Assembly (NCBI RefSeq): GCF_002288925.2
Contig: NW_022098031.1
Span: 7,920,354-7,984,353 of the forward strand
Length of the DNA: 64,000 nt
Direction: 5' to 3'
Source: Delphinapterus leucas
Lineage: Eukaryota; Chordata; Mammalia; Artiodactyla; Monodontidae
Of this stretch, positions 49,268 through 64,000 are shown in pieces (the stretch's first letter is position 1; each line of letters begins with the position of its first letter). The notes below the pieces were generated by a model. It searched no databases, was not told the origin of the DNA, and was given only the letters and a program-made list of their open reading frames with translations. Made by a program: the position numbers and the translations under genes.

Positions 49268-49440
49268 CATTAGTTCTCAAACTTTAGAGTTCATCAGAAT
49301 CTCCGGCAAATCTGTTTAAATGCAGATTCCAGGGTCCGTCCCTGGAAGTTCTCATTCAGTAGGCTTCAGATGAGCCTCAACATATTGCATTTTTAATAAG
49401 CACCTTATGCAGGGACGTTGAATCACACTTTGAAAGACCC
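49268..49440. mobile_element. hAT-like (MER5-type) DNA transposon relic
   Basis: Reads ttagttctcaaactttagagttcatcagaatc at the left and tcacactttgaaagaccctc at the right, with cattcagtaggcttcagatg inside. Confidence 0.5.
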
Positions 49441-49454
49441 TCTCAGTGTAGATC

Positions 49455-49575
49455 CTTGCTACTCAAAGTGTGGTCCGCAGATCTCCACTGTAAGCCTCAA
49501 CTGGGAGCTCACTAGAAATGCAGAATCTCAGGTGCACCCATCTGCATTTTGCAAAGATCCTCCGCGTGATCTGTT
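49455..49575 (+). mobile_element. MER5A-like DNA transposon fragment
   Basis: Reads ttgctactcaaagtgtggtccgcagatc, then gggagctcactagaaatgcagaatctcagg. Confidence 0.6.
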
Positions 49576-50204
49576 TGTCCATTAAAGTTTAAGATGGATG
49601 GACCTACATATTTAACCCTTTCTAGGGAGCCTCAGCAGCCTGACACATTCCAAGCCCCTTCTGAGCCATCTCAGCACAAGAGTGCCATCCTAATGTAATA
49701 ATCCCTGCCTTAGGACTGGAATTATTCCCAAGCACAAAAATTCCTTAGAAACTTTTTTCTATCTTCATCAAATAATAACTTATAAAAAACCACCAACTTA
49801 CCAATATCAAATTGTGCATAATGAATATTTGGTGTGCTTATAAAAGAAATATATACGGTAAAAAAAAATGATGAGTGAGGTAGGAGATTGCTAAGTACTT
49901 GCAATTATTTCAAATGGCTGCATAGAAAATAAGAGAAGGTATCATAAGGTGGGTGTAATTAGGAGTAATGGAACAAAATTAAGCCCAGGAAAATTTATGC
50001 TGGGTATTAGAATAAATTTTTTCACAGCAAGGTCAGTGGTTCCTGTGGTTGTTCTGACCCCCTTCTCCAGGCTGAGTAATTTCCAAACTAGACTAAGGGG
50101 AGCATTTGGAAATAAGAGGTTAGCAAAAAATCCTTTACTGTCCAGGCATTGATCAGGATGATTTAATACAGCATTTCCTTTCCTGGAATTAAGCATTCAC
50201 TCTT

Positions 50205-50400
50205 GCCAAAATGCTTTCCAGTTGTTTTATTAACTAGGCTTTTCAAACACCCCCTTTGAGCTCAATAAGCATTTTATTTCCACTTTTTACATAAAGAATT
50301 TGAGTTGCAGAAGTAAAGGAACTTGCCCAAGGTCATCCTGCAAATTAACAGCTGGTGTCTGGGCAGTCCTGTTACTGCTAAGCTCTTAAATCAGGCTTCT
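50205..50400 (-). mobile_element. MIR SINE, diverged
   Basis: Reverse MIR: agcattttatttccactttttac, then ggaacttgcccaaggtcatcc, then cagctggtgtctggg. Confidence 0.5.
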
Positions 50401-50704
50401 GTGCTAATTCTGACTCCTCTGAGGTGGAGAAGGGGAAGAGAAACAAATGGACGATTATTAAAAACACTTCTGAGTATTTTTCTAAAGTTCAGGAGCTTAC
50501 ATGTGAACTGCTGGGAATTATGCTGGCAATATAACACACTGTGTCTTTGAGCGAATTCAGCTTTTTGAAAATCATGAAATTGAATTAGGTTTTTCTGACC
50601 ATTTGTTTGAATGGTATGCTATGAATTGGTTTGAATGTGTATTTTTGCCAAAAGACTGGTTCGACTGAGAAATTCCCTCTTGCTGAAGTTGTCAGTTTCC
50701 TTTA

Positions 50705-50805
50705 AAGCAATGGTTCTCAAACTGAAGTGTGGGCTTGTTCAAACCAGCTCCCAGGTGATACTGATGTGGTTGGTCCCAGGACCACACTTAGAGAACCACT
50801 GCCTA
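50705..50805. mobile_element. MER5A-like element, internally deleted
   Basis: Reads aatggttctcaaactgaagtgtggg at one end and ccacacttagagaaccactgc at the other. The central part of the 189-bp family consensus is missing. Confidence 0.6.
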
Positions 50806-51692
50806 CAGTCTCACTATCAGATTTCCAGATATCTTCCATTTAAATAAAATGAATATCTGAAAACCATTACCCTCAGACCACAAAGTCTCCTATAAGCATG
50901 ACCAATCTGCTTGGGTTTCACCCTTTAATATGCTCATTTTTAGAGAAGGGGCACCGGGGGAAAAAGTTGCTTGTAACAAATGAGTATATTGATTGCTTCT
51001 CCCAGACTATTAACTGTACTTCATTCCAACCATAAAGAGGCTCCAGGCCTCTTGTATTAAATAAAAACTGATGTAAAGGGGGAGAGAGGGAATAATGGGA
51101 AATGCTTACTACATATCATATTTCTTTAAAGGTGGTCATTTTTATTGGAGTAGAGGAGAGATGGCGATAAATAGATTCAGGGTAGATGGGGAAAGAGAGG
51201 CATCTTCCATTATGGTCTTATTCTATCACCCTCTGCCTTTCCACTGAGACTGAAGTCCACCACATTACTCTACCCTTACTACCTCCAATCAAGGAAAATA
51301 GCAAGGAGAATTTTACTCTCTCACTGAGCCCCTTAATGCCTACAGTCCTTCCCAGTTTCCCAACGAGGTGGTCAATTTCAGTTCATTGTTTTTCCAAGGG
51401 TCACCATCTTCAAGTATATTTCAGGCTGTCTAATTCTACAGAAATATTCTCCAAGGTTTATACCCTCCTCCTCTCTCCAACCCTTTTAAAAATAAACGCT
51501 AGGTGGAAATGCCATCCTTCTAACCTGCTTCCAGCCAACGCCTATGTACAGGGAAACTATCATTTTAAAGTCTACTCTCAGTTATGGGGAATAAATAATA
51601 AATTGCTCTATAATACAGCATTACAGCACAGAAGATGGCACACTGCCTGGCAGACGGGCAGAGCTGGAAGAGCACATGTGGAATGGATTTTA

Positions 51693-54654
<2,962 letters not shown>

Positions 54655-54807
54655 CTGAAAGAGTTTCAGTGCTTTGACCAATCCACCAACTTCATTTTTC
54701 AAGGAGAATACAACGGCCATCTTGCTGCTCTCGGTAGCAGTGTCACTTTTGCTGCTTCCCTTGTTGCCTTTTTTATCATCATTTTTGCCAGCGTTAGTTT
54801 TATTTAG
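54655..54807 (-). CDS. TPH2: TPH2 exon 2: variable N-terminal segment and start of the regulatory domain
   Basis: This 153-bp phase 0-0 exon encodes residues 36-86: [20 protein letters not shown], then [20 protein letters not shown], then [11 protein letters not shown]. The first half is a lysine-, asparagine- and serine-rich tail that is poorly conserved. The second half ([19 protein letters not shown]) is the first strand and helix of the ACT-like regulatory domain. Compared with the human exon as I recall it (50 codons) there is one extra residue, a lysine in DDKKGNK, so later residues are numbered one higher than human. The acceptor is ACGTTCTTGAAG and the donor GTGAAT. Confidence 0.95.
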
Positions 54808-57388
<2,581 letters not shown>

Positions 57389-57414
57389 TGTGAATCTTCC
57401 CCTCCCCAGGCTCC

Positions 57415-57420
57415 TTTATA
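57415..57420 (-). promoter_or_regulatory. TPH2: TATA box of TPH2
   Basis: On the minus strand the sequence reads CTCATATAAAGGAG, a good TATA element (TATATAAAG). It lies about 170 bp upstream of the start codon and predicts initiation near 57387-57390. There is no CpG island, as expected for a tissue-restricted TATA promoter. Confidence 0.75.
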
Positions 57421-57847
57421 TGAGTGACTGGGGACTGATGGAAGGCTGATTAGAAAGAAACTCATTTCTGGCTGCCGATGGCCACAGTCAGATTACAGAC
57501 CTGAAGCCTGGGGTTATCTGTGTTTGTGGTGCTGTTTCATAGGTCGAGTAGCAGTTTGGGCATGGGTGGTGGAGAACAATATCTAACGGTGTTATTTGTA
57601 AAAGAAAACATCTATCCCCTGACATTAGCTCTCATCTCTCAAATCTGCTACTGGCAAGTTAACCTCAGCCTTTAGGTAACTATGAATTCAAAGTTTTCCA
57701 AGGAAAATAATTCAAGAAAGATCAGCAAATGCAGAATCCCTAAGCCATTGTACTTTATGTTAATAAGCTTTTTCTGATCTGATGTGTTATGACTGTGTGT
57801 GTGCACTTGTGTGTGTGATGGCATTCATAAAATACACTGCTTTCCAA

Positions 57848-57855
57848 TCACGTGA
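57848..57855. promoter_or_regulatory. Palindromic E-box TCACGTGA
   Basis: An 8-bp palindrome containing CACGTG with T and A flanks, the pattern bound by USF and MiT/TFE bHLH-zip factors. It lies about 0.46 kb upstream of the predicted TPH2 start. Function is not shown by sequence alone. Confidence 0.35.
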
Positions 57856-58401
57856 TGCCACTATGCAATGATGTTCAGGCAACTGTATTGTAAAGGAAAT
57901 GTGAGGCTGTGATTTAGCCACATATAGATATAGTTGAGACACTAACCCTAGAATCTTCCTAAGTGGGAAGGAAAAGGAAATGAAATGCCCATATAGTCAT
58001 TCCTTTGATGACTTGAAACTAGAACAAGTCCAACAATTTGAAATGCACATATCAGCTGATGTACTTACTATTCAAACTTTAGTAAGCCATAAAATAACCA
58101 TGGAAAATATTACCAGCCTCCTGAAGGATGGAAGACTCTTGACCAAATGGACTTGTTTGACTGTAAAACTAAACAAAACCTAGGACTGGCACTACTTGTC
58201 TACATAGAAAACAGGATGAAATTTTTTCAAAACAGGAATGGCTGAGCAAAAATTAACTGGATTTTAATTGTTTCCGGAGTCTGGAGGGGACATAATTATT
58301 ACTTGATCTAATTTTTGAAATATTAAGTATTTGGCTTGAATTTCCTCTAAAAATCAGCTCTGATAACCTAATAGGAAAGTGAAGTTTAAATACTTTGGTT
58401 G

Positions 58402-58668
58402 GGACTTCCCTGGTGGTCCAGTGGTAAAGAATCCACCTTACAATGAAGGGGATGCGGGTGCCACAACTACTGAGCCCACGTGCTCTGGAACCCGCATACC
58501 ACAACTAGAGAAGAGGCACGCCACAACTAGAGAGAAGCCCGCACACCACAACAAAGAGCTCATGCCGCAACGAAACATCCCACACGCCTCAATGAAGATC
58601 CCGCGTGCCGCAACTAAGAAAACCCGATGCAGCCAAAAATAAATAAAATAAATAAATAAACATTAAAT
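58402..58668 (+). mobile_element. CHR-type SINE, long class, internally deleted and older
   Basis: Starts ggacttccctggtggtccag and ends in aaaataaataaaataaataa. The part between the B box region and ccacaactactgagcc is missing (gatgcgggtgccacaac). Imperfect 14-bp duplications are aaatactttggttg (58388-58401) and aaatacactgattg (58669-58682). Confidence 0.88.
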
Positions 58669-58684
58669 AAATACACTGATTGAA

Positions 58685-58955
58685 GTAATAATAATAATAG
58701 TTAATATTACTGAGTGCTTAATATTTGCCAATTCCTATTCTAAACACTTTTTTAGATAAAAATGTGATTCATCATCACAACCACACTTACAATGCAGTAA
58801 CTACTGTTTCCATTTTATATAAGGAGAAACTGGGGCACAAAGAATTTAGGTAACTTGCCAAAGGTTTACACAATTAAAAAGTGGCTGAGGCAGGATTTAA
58901 GTTCAGGCAGTCTGGCTCCAAAATCCACGCTCTCAACTATTACATTACACAGCCC
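58685..58955 (-). mobile_element. MIR SINE, nearly full length
   Basis: Reverse MIR: tactgagtgcttaatatttgcc, then ttccattttatataaggagaaactgg, then gtggctgaggcagg, then caggcagtctggctcc. Confidence 0.65.
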
Positions 58956-59799
58956 CTTGAGTATTCCAAACAAGGTAACTCAAGAAAGTAGGTAACTTTC
59001 AAGAAAGTAGGTAACAAGGTCCCTCAAGGTAGGCTCAAGAAACCATACATGGATTACTTCAGCTAGAACAGGATTTGGGAAGCTGTGTAATTTTGGGAAG
59101 CTGTAAAGATTTGCTAAGCACTCACTCTGTTAGCCACTGAAACTGAGTCCTGGGGATGCAAAGATAAATTAGATACAGTACCTACCCTCAAGCAATCACA
59201 GACTAGCTGAAAGAAATATACGTCAAATAAATAAGTGAAATAAAATACATTGAATTCTCTGCAGAAGACATTAGAAGCACAGAGGACAGACTGCTCAATG
59301 TTATTGATATTTCTAATAAGATGAGTTTCCAGAAAGTGATATTTGTTATGTTCTGGCTTTTAAAAGGAAAAATTTTATAAATAAATTTCATAATTTATCC
59401 AAAAAAAGAAATAATATTCAGTGAGTCACCATCTACTTGTTGATTTTTATTTTGACATTCCTTTTTCTAGTCATAACTGCCACCACTCTAGTTGAAGCCT
59501 TTATCAATTTTCTTCCCTCTAACAGACTGTCCTGCCTAGACTACATCTTACTAAGGCATCATTTTCATTAGGCTATAGTCCCAATACAAAAATAATAAAT
59601 GCTTCCTTTGTAGATATAAATTTTTTATCCTGGCATTCGAATTTCCAAATAATCAGTCCTTCAATCTGTCTTTCAAGTTTAATATTTGTCTTCCAAAAAC
59701 TTATCTTCCCTTGGTGTTCCTTCTTCTACCTCTCTGACAATTTTTTTTTTATTTTCTTTTTTTGTGTTTGTTTTTTCTTTTTCTTTTTAATTGCTTCTT

Positions 59800-60659
59800 A
59801 AATTTGGTGTTCCCCAGGGTTTTATTCTTGACTCTCTTCTCAAACAATATATTGTGAGTGAAGCTATATCACATAGATTCAGTTATTTGACAATACCTGA
59901 ATCTCTATAACCAGCTTAGGTCTCATCAAGTTTTAAACCCATATACTCAAATGCTTATTGGACAGCTTCACTTGGCCATTCACATGCAATATGTATAAGA
60001 TCTAACTTCGAAGAGTTTTTTTTTCTTAAATTGCTATTATTTATGTGTGGTCTGGTTCAATGAATGACACAATAATTTAACCAGTCCCCCAAGTCAGAAA
60101 CTTGGGAGTTATTCTGGCACCTTTTTATCTGCTCCCACATCCAAGTAGACATGTTGTCCTATGGATTTTACACCTTAACGTCTCTTTTTCTTCTCACTGC
60201 ATGCTTAACGCTATTGCCTTAATCCAGGTCATAATCTCCTGGCTATATTTCAACTCCTAAGTGGTTTAGGCCTTCAGTCTTAAAGTCCTCCTCTGAGCTG
60301 CTACTCTTCTAAAATACCAGTATGGTTATGCTATTGCTTTGCACAAAGCCCTTCCCATTGATCTCTTTCCCCTACAGGATAAGGTGATAAAGTGAAAAGC
60401 CCACTGAATGCCATTCAAGGTTTATCAGGATTTGGATCCCACTTTCCTCTTCAGTCTATCTTTCACTGGCACCCTTGCCCCAAAGCCACACTCCATCATT
60501 GTTGAGCAACAACAGTTCTCTATATATTTTCTTATATTAATTCTCTCTACCTGGAATCACCTCCTTACTATCTCCCATTCCATTCAACAAATACAAACTT
60601 ATTTTTAAATATTCAGCTCAGGCAACACCTCCTAGAAGCCTCTTTCAACGCCCCTAAGG
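59800..60659 (+). mobile_element. L2 LINE fragment, target of the mariner
   Basis: Reads aattctctctacctggaatcacctcc, then attcagctcaggcaacacctcc, then tagaagcctctttcaacgcccc, the typical order near the L2 3' end. The upstream text (gtcataatctcctggctatatttcaactcc, tctaaaataccagtatggttatgc) also fits. The mariner begins directly after at a TA. Confidence 0.55.
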
Positions 60660-60841
60660 TATTGGGTTGGCCGAAAGTTTCATTCGGTTTTTTTCTATAC
60701 GATGGCTGTAGTAGCACTTAGGTGTCTTTAACTTCATTCAAAACAATTTTGTTAGATTGTATGTGACAGCTGTCATATCAGCATGTATTTTAAAAAAGAC
60801 ATCAAAATTGGTGAATTTTTGTGTAGCCATTTTAATATTAA

Positions 60842-61190
60842 AGATGGAAGAAGAAAAGCAACATATTCGGCATATTATGTTTTATTATTTCAAGAAAGGT
60901 AAAAACACAACCAAAATGCAAAAAAAGATTTGTGCAGTGTATGGAGAAGGTGCTGTGACTTGACTGAATGCGTCAAAAGTGCTTTGCAAAGTTTTGTGCT
61001 GGAGATTTCTCACTGGACGATGCTCCACGGTCAGGTAGACCAGCTGAAGTTGATAGTGATCAAATTGACACATTAACTGAGAACAATCAACATTATACCA
61101 CGCAGGAGATAGCCTGCAAAATATCCAAATCAAGCATTGAAAATCATTTGCACCAGCTTGGGTATTTTAATCGCTTTGATGTTTGAGTTC
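60842..61190 (+). pseudogene. Mariner transposase, N-terminal part (broken)
   Basis: Opens with MEEEKQHIRHIMFYYFKKG and goes on through the helix-turn-helix DNA-binding region (...KKICAVYGEGAVT). A stop at 60960 and frame changes follow. The later DAPRSGRPAEVDSDQID piece is the known linker between DNA-binding and catalytic domains, read in another frame (60968-61186). Confidence 0.85.
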
Positions 61191-61264
61191 CACATAAGTT
61201 AAGCAAAAAAAAAAACCCTCCTTGACCATATTTCCGCATGTGATTCTCTACTTAAATGTAATGA

Positions 61265-61628
61265 GGGCTTCCCTGGTGGCGCAGCTGTTAAGAATCAACC
61301 TGCCAATGCAGGGGACACGGGTTCAAGCGCTGGTCCGGGAAGAGCCCACAGGCCGCGGAGCAACTAAGCCCGTGCACCACAGCTACTGAGCTTGCGCTCT
61401 AGAGCCCGCGAGCCACAACTACTGAGCCTGCGTCCCACAACTACTGAAGCCCACGTGCCTAGAGCCTGTGCTCCACAACAAGAGAAGCCACTGCAATGAG
61501 AAGCCCGCACACCACAACGAAGAGTAGCCCCCGCTCGCTGCAACTAGAGAAAGCCTGCACACAGCAACAAAGACCCAATGCAGCCAAAAATAAATAAAAT
61601 AAATAAATTTTAAAAGACCAAAACGAAT
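61265..61628 (+). mobile_element. CHR-type SINE, long class, inserted in the mariner
   Basis: Full-length plus-strand copy between perfect 11-bp duplications aaatgtaatga at 61254-61264 and 61629-61639. It is therefore younger than the mariner it interrupts. Confidence 0.95.
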
Positions 61629-61639
61629 AAATGTAATGA

Positions 61640-62224
61640 AAACATTCTGTTTTTAAAACAAATTGTGACAGGTGATGAAAAGTGGGTACGGTACAATAAT
61701 ATGGAATGGAAGAGATCGTGGGGCAAGCAAAATGAACCACCAGCAAACACACCAAAGGCCGGTCTTCATACAAAGAAGGTGATGTTGTGTATATGGTGGG
61801 ATTGGAAGGGAGTCCTGTATTATGAGCTCCTTCCGGAGAACCAAACAATTAATTTCAACAAGTACTGCTCCCAGTTAGACCAACTGAAAGCAGTACTCGA
61901 CGAAAAGCATCCAGAATTAGTCAACAGAAAACACATAATCTTCTGTCAGGATAACGCAAGACCGCATGTTTCTTTGATGACCAGGGAAAAACTGTTACAG
62001 CTTGGCTGGGAAGTTCTGATTCATCCGCCGTATTCACCAGACATTGCAACTTCGGATTTCCATTTATTTCGGTCTTTAGAAAATTCTCTTAATGGAAAAA
62101 ATTTCAATTTCCTGGAAGACTAAATGGCATCTGGAACAGTTCTTTGCTCAAAAAGATAAAAAGTTTTGGGAAGACGGAATTATGAAGTTGCCTGAAAAAT
62201 GGCAGAAGGTAGTGGAACAAAACG
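61640..62224 (+). pseudogene. Mariner transposase, catalytic part (broken)
   Basis: The 152-codon stretch at 61665-62123 carries the catalytic landmarks: TGDEKW (first Asp), FCQDNARPH (second Asp) and HPPYSPDIATSDFHLF (third Asp). This is the D,D(34)D pattern of mariners. After a stop at 62121-62123 and a frameshift the C-terminus continues (62130-62224) until it is cut off at the RNF114 junction. Confidence 0.9.
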
Positions 62225-62855
62225 GTCTCCCCAGGGCATCGAGGCACATATTGGACAAACCACAGATTTGGTGTCTGTGCTATGGGATAACTTGCAGTGT
62301 TCCACAAGTCCTTTTTGATCAAAATTCTTCTCGGGGCAGTAAGGACAAGGAGAGTATAACGGTTTGGGACATTCCTTGGCTGAAGCGATGCATCCATGGC
62401 GGTGGTCTTCACACATTCCATGATGTAATTCTGGTATTTGGAACATGTAGCCACGTGCGCCCAGATCTTGGATGGGAAGAAGTTTTCAGAGCAGTCATGG
62501 CAAGAAGTCTCTGTGCTTGTGCTGTCAATCTATCGCTGGAGCTCCAGGGCTCCGAAGCCAGGTGCTAGAGTGCTGTGACACACTCCAGACTTCTTTGGTT
62601 TCAGACATTCCTGCAGGCATGCAGAGCAAAGAACGTGTCCATGTGGCACCTGAACTGTATTCTAGCCACATGGGACACTGGAAGCGGCCCAGGGGCTCGG
62701 CCTCTGCCACGGGCCCGGGCCTGGCCAGCAACACACTACCCTATCTCGGTCCTGCGGCTGCGCCACCATTTTGCCGCCCGGGGTGCGCAGGGCAAAGGCA
62801 GGAGGTTGGGGGTGGGCGAAGCGGGATGGAGCGGGGCGAGGACCTATTACTTCTG
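62225..62855 (-). pseudogene. RNF114: RNF114 processed pseudogene, 3' truncated
   Basis: Minus-strand intronless copy of the mRNA for RNF114 (ZNF313), a RING-type E3 ubiquitin ligase. It starts in the GC-rich 5' leader, with an ATG at 62767-62769. It then shows [57 protein letters not shown] and [19 protein letters not shown] in order but in different frames. The early frame is lost soon after the ATG and several RING cysteines are gone. The copy ends after SMPWGD, so the last exons, 3' UTR and poly-A are missing where it abuts the mariner. It is not functional. Confidence 0.9.
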
Positions 62856-63164
62856 AAATAGGTGAATTCCCATATAAGAAACAGACTAAATTATCAAGCT
62901 TTCATGTTGTAAATAGTAGTATTTCCACTATTTCTGAAGAAGGAATACGTTTTGGGAAAAAAACAGGAGTTTTAGGGACAGTGAATTTGAGTTGACTGCA
63001 GTACTATCAAGTGACTTTAAACAGCATGCAATTATAAATGTGAGACTGGAATTTGGGAAATAGATTAGAGCTGGGAACAGTAATTTGAGAGTAATTCAGT
63101 GATGTTTGCTGATGCAGGACATGAACTCTCCAAATAAAATAATATATATAGAGAAAAACCCTCT

Positions 63165-64000
63165 CTAGAGAGATTGGAAGCCTTTTGCACTATTGAGGGA
63201 AACATAAAATGGTACAGCCACTGCGGAAAACAGTAAAGCGCCTCCTCAAAAAAGTAAAAGCATGGGGCTTCCCTGGTAGCGCAGTGGTTAAGAATCCACC
63301 TGCCAATGCAGGGGACACAGGTTCGAGCCCTGGTCCAGGAAGATCCCACATGCTGCAGAGCAACTAAGCCCGTGCGCTACAACTACTGAGCCTGCACTCT
63401 AGAGCCCCGCCAGCCACAACTACTGAAGCCTGTGCTCTGCAACAAGAGAACCCACCACAGTGAGAAACCCTTGCAAGACAACGAAGAGTAGCCCCCCAGT
63501 TCGCCACAACTAGAGAAAGCCTGCGCACAGCAACGAAGACCCAATGCAGCCAATAAATAAATCTATTAAAAAAAAAAGTAAAAGCAGAATTACCATACGA
63601 TTTAGCAATCCCACTTCTGAAAGAATTGAAAGCAAGGACTCAAAGAGATATTTCTGCACCCATGTTAATAGCATTGTTATTCACAAGAGCTAAAAGGCTG
63701 AAGCAACACAAGTGTCTATCAATGAATGAAGGGATAAACAAAACATGGTATATACATACAATGGAATGTTATTCAGCCATAAAGAGGAAGGAAATTCTGA
63801 CAAATGTTGTAACATGGATGCACCTTGAGGACATTATGCTAAGTGAAATAAGTCAGTCACAAAAAGACAAATACTGTATGATTCCATTTATATGAAGTAT
63901 CTAGAGCAGTTGAACTCACAAGCAAAATGGAGCTTGCCAGGGGCTGGGGGGAGCGGAAAATGGGGTACAGAGTTTGTTTTGCAAGATAAAAAGTTCTGGA
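63165..64000 (+). mobile_element. L1 LINE 3' end, split by a SINE and running off the window
   Basis: Reads gccttttgcactattgagggaaac, then ggtacagccactgcggaaaacag; a SINE interrupts (63263-63571). It resumes attaccatacgatttagcaatcccac, then gtatatacatacaatggaatg, then ttattcagccataaagagg, then gccaggggctgggg. This is the 3' ORF2/UTR part of an older L1M-type element. Its 89-codon open frame (63626-63895) is not a gene. Confidence 0.85.
63263..63571 (+). mobile_element. CHR-type SINE, long class, nested in L1
   Basis: Plus-strand copy between 15-bp duplications ending agtaaaagca (63248-63262 and 63572-63586), which separate two contiguous parts of the L1 sequence. Confidence 0.93.

Larger units (their letters stand above)
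57421..60655. other. TPH2 5' flank, proximal
   Basis: Intergenic in this window. Holds a palindromic E-box 460 bp upstream of the predicted start, one truncated long CHR SINE, a MIR, and an L2 relic from about 59800. The stretch 57421-58387 is unique and the likeliest place for proximal enhancer sites. I see nothing in 58960-59790 beyond T-rich tracts. Confidence 0.7.
60662..62224 (+). mobile_element. Mariner DNA transposon, 3' truncated and split by a SINE
   Basis: Starts at TA with the terminal repeat TTGGGTTGGCCGAAAG and belongs to the mariner type recalled from artiodactyl genomes. The transposase gene is on the same strand. The first half (60842-61190) starts MEEEKQHIRHIMFYYFKKG and is broken by a stop and frameshifts; the second half resumes at 61640 after a SINE. 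The element ends abruptly inside the C-terminal coding part (...[10 protein letters not shown]) at an RNF114 pseudogene, so the 3' terminal repeat is missing. It cannot move. Confidence 0.9.

Noticed and set aside
62180..62446. RNF114-like open frame as a small zinc-finger gene
   Set aside because: It is one frame of a frameshifted, truncated retrocopy lacking the RING core, the end of the protein and a poly-A signal.

Overview
This is a vertebrate nuclear window, almost certainly from a cetacean. The youngest dispersed repeats are tRNA-derived CHR-type SINEs: an A-box-like TGGCGCAGTGG, a B-box-like GGTTCG and the usual 'cttccctggtggcgcagtgg' head. They come in a short class and a long class ending in aaaataaata, as known from whales, dolphins and hippos. 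No ruminant Bov-tA or primate Alu copies were seen. One assembly gap of exactly 100 N (46421-46520) lies inside a SINE.

The only functional gene I can support is TPH2 (neuronal tryptophan 5-hydroxylase, the rate-limiting enzyme of brain serotonin synthesis), on the minus strand. Exons 1-8 are all present, from the start codon at 57243-57245 down to 5925. They give 1071 coding bases (357 codons) with no stop or frameshift, and intron phases agree at every junction. Exons 9-11, carrying the third iron ligand and the C-terminal tetramer helix, lie beyond the left edge. Upstream of exon 1 there is a TATA box (57415-57420) and, at the start of the predicted 5' UTR, a REST/NRSF element split into two half-sites (57352-57378).

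Layout from left to right: 1-5924, part of intron 8 (MLT1 LTRs, SINEs, a perfect hairpin); 5925-6051, exon 8; 6052-21837, intron 7 (SINEs, MIRs, MER20, an exon-like open segment at 16361-16503); 21838-21973, exon 7; intron 6 (L1 tails, MLT1, an ERV LTR); 27149-27345, exon 6; 27346-46864, the 19.5 kb intron 5 (Tigger-like element, an old 0.4 kb direct duplication, a 68-bp tandem duplication, CA repeats, a double SINE insertion with the gap); 46865-46932, exon 5; intron 4 (a TA-flanked inverted-repeat element and hAT relics); exons 4 and 3 (51705-51805 and 51916-52099), separated by a 110-bp intron that appears to use a GC donor; exon 2 (54655-54807); exon 1 and promoter (57141 to about 57420). 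The 5' flank to 64000 is intergenic. It holds an L2 relic, a mariner transposon split by a SINE, a truncated RNF114 processed pseudogene fused to the mariner, and an L1 3' end split by another SINE.

I found no CRISPR, operon, RNA gene or other new multi-gene system. The most useful leads are about TPH2 regulation and splicing: the bipartite RE1, the GC donor with an NAGNAG acceptor, and the possible poison exon in intron 7. Next come the structured or duplicated intronic DNA and the composite mariner/RNF114/SINE locus. Repeat family names are from memory of consensus sequences and were not checked against a library.
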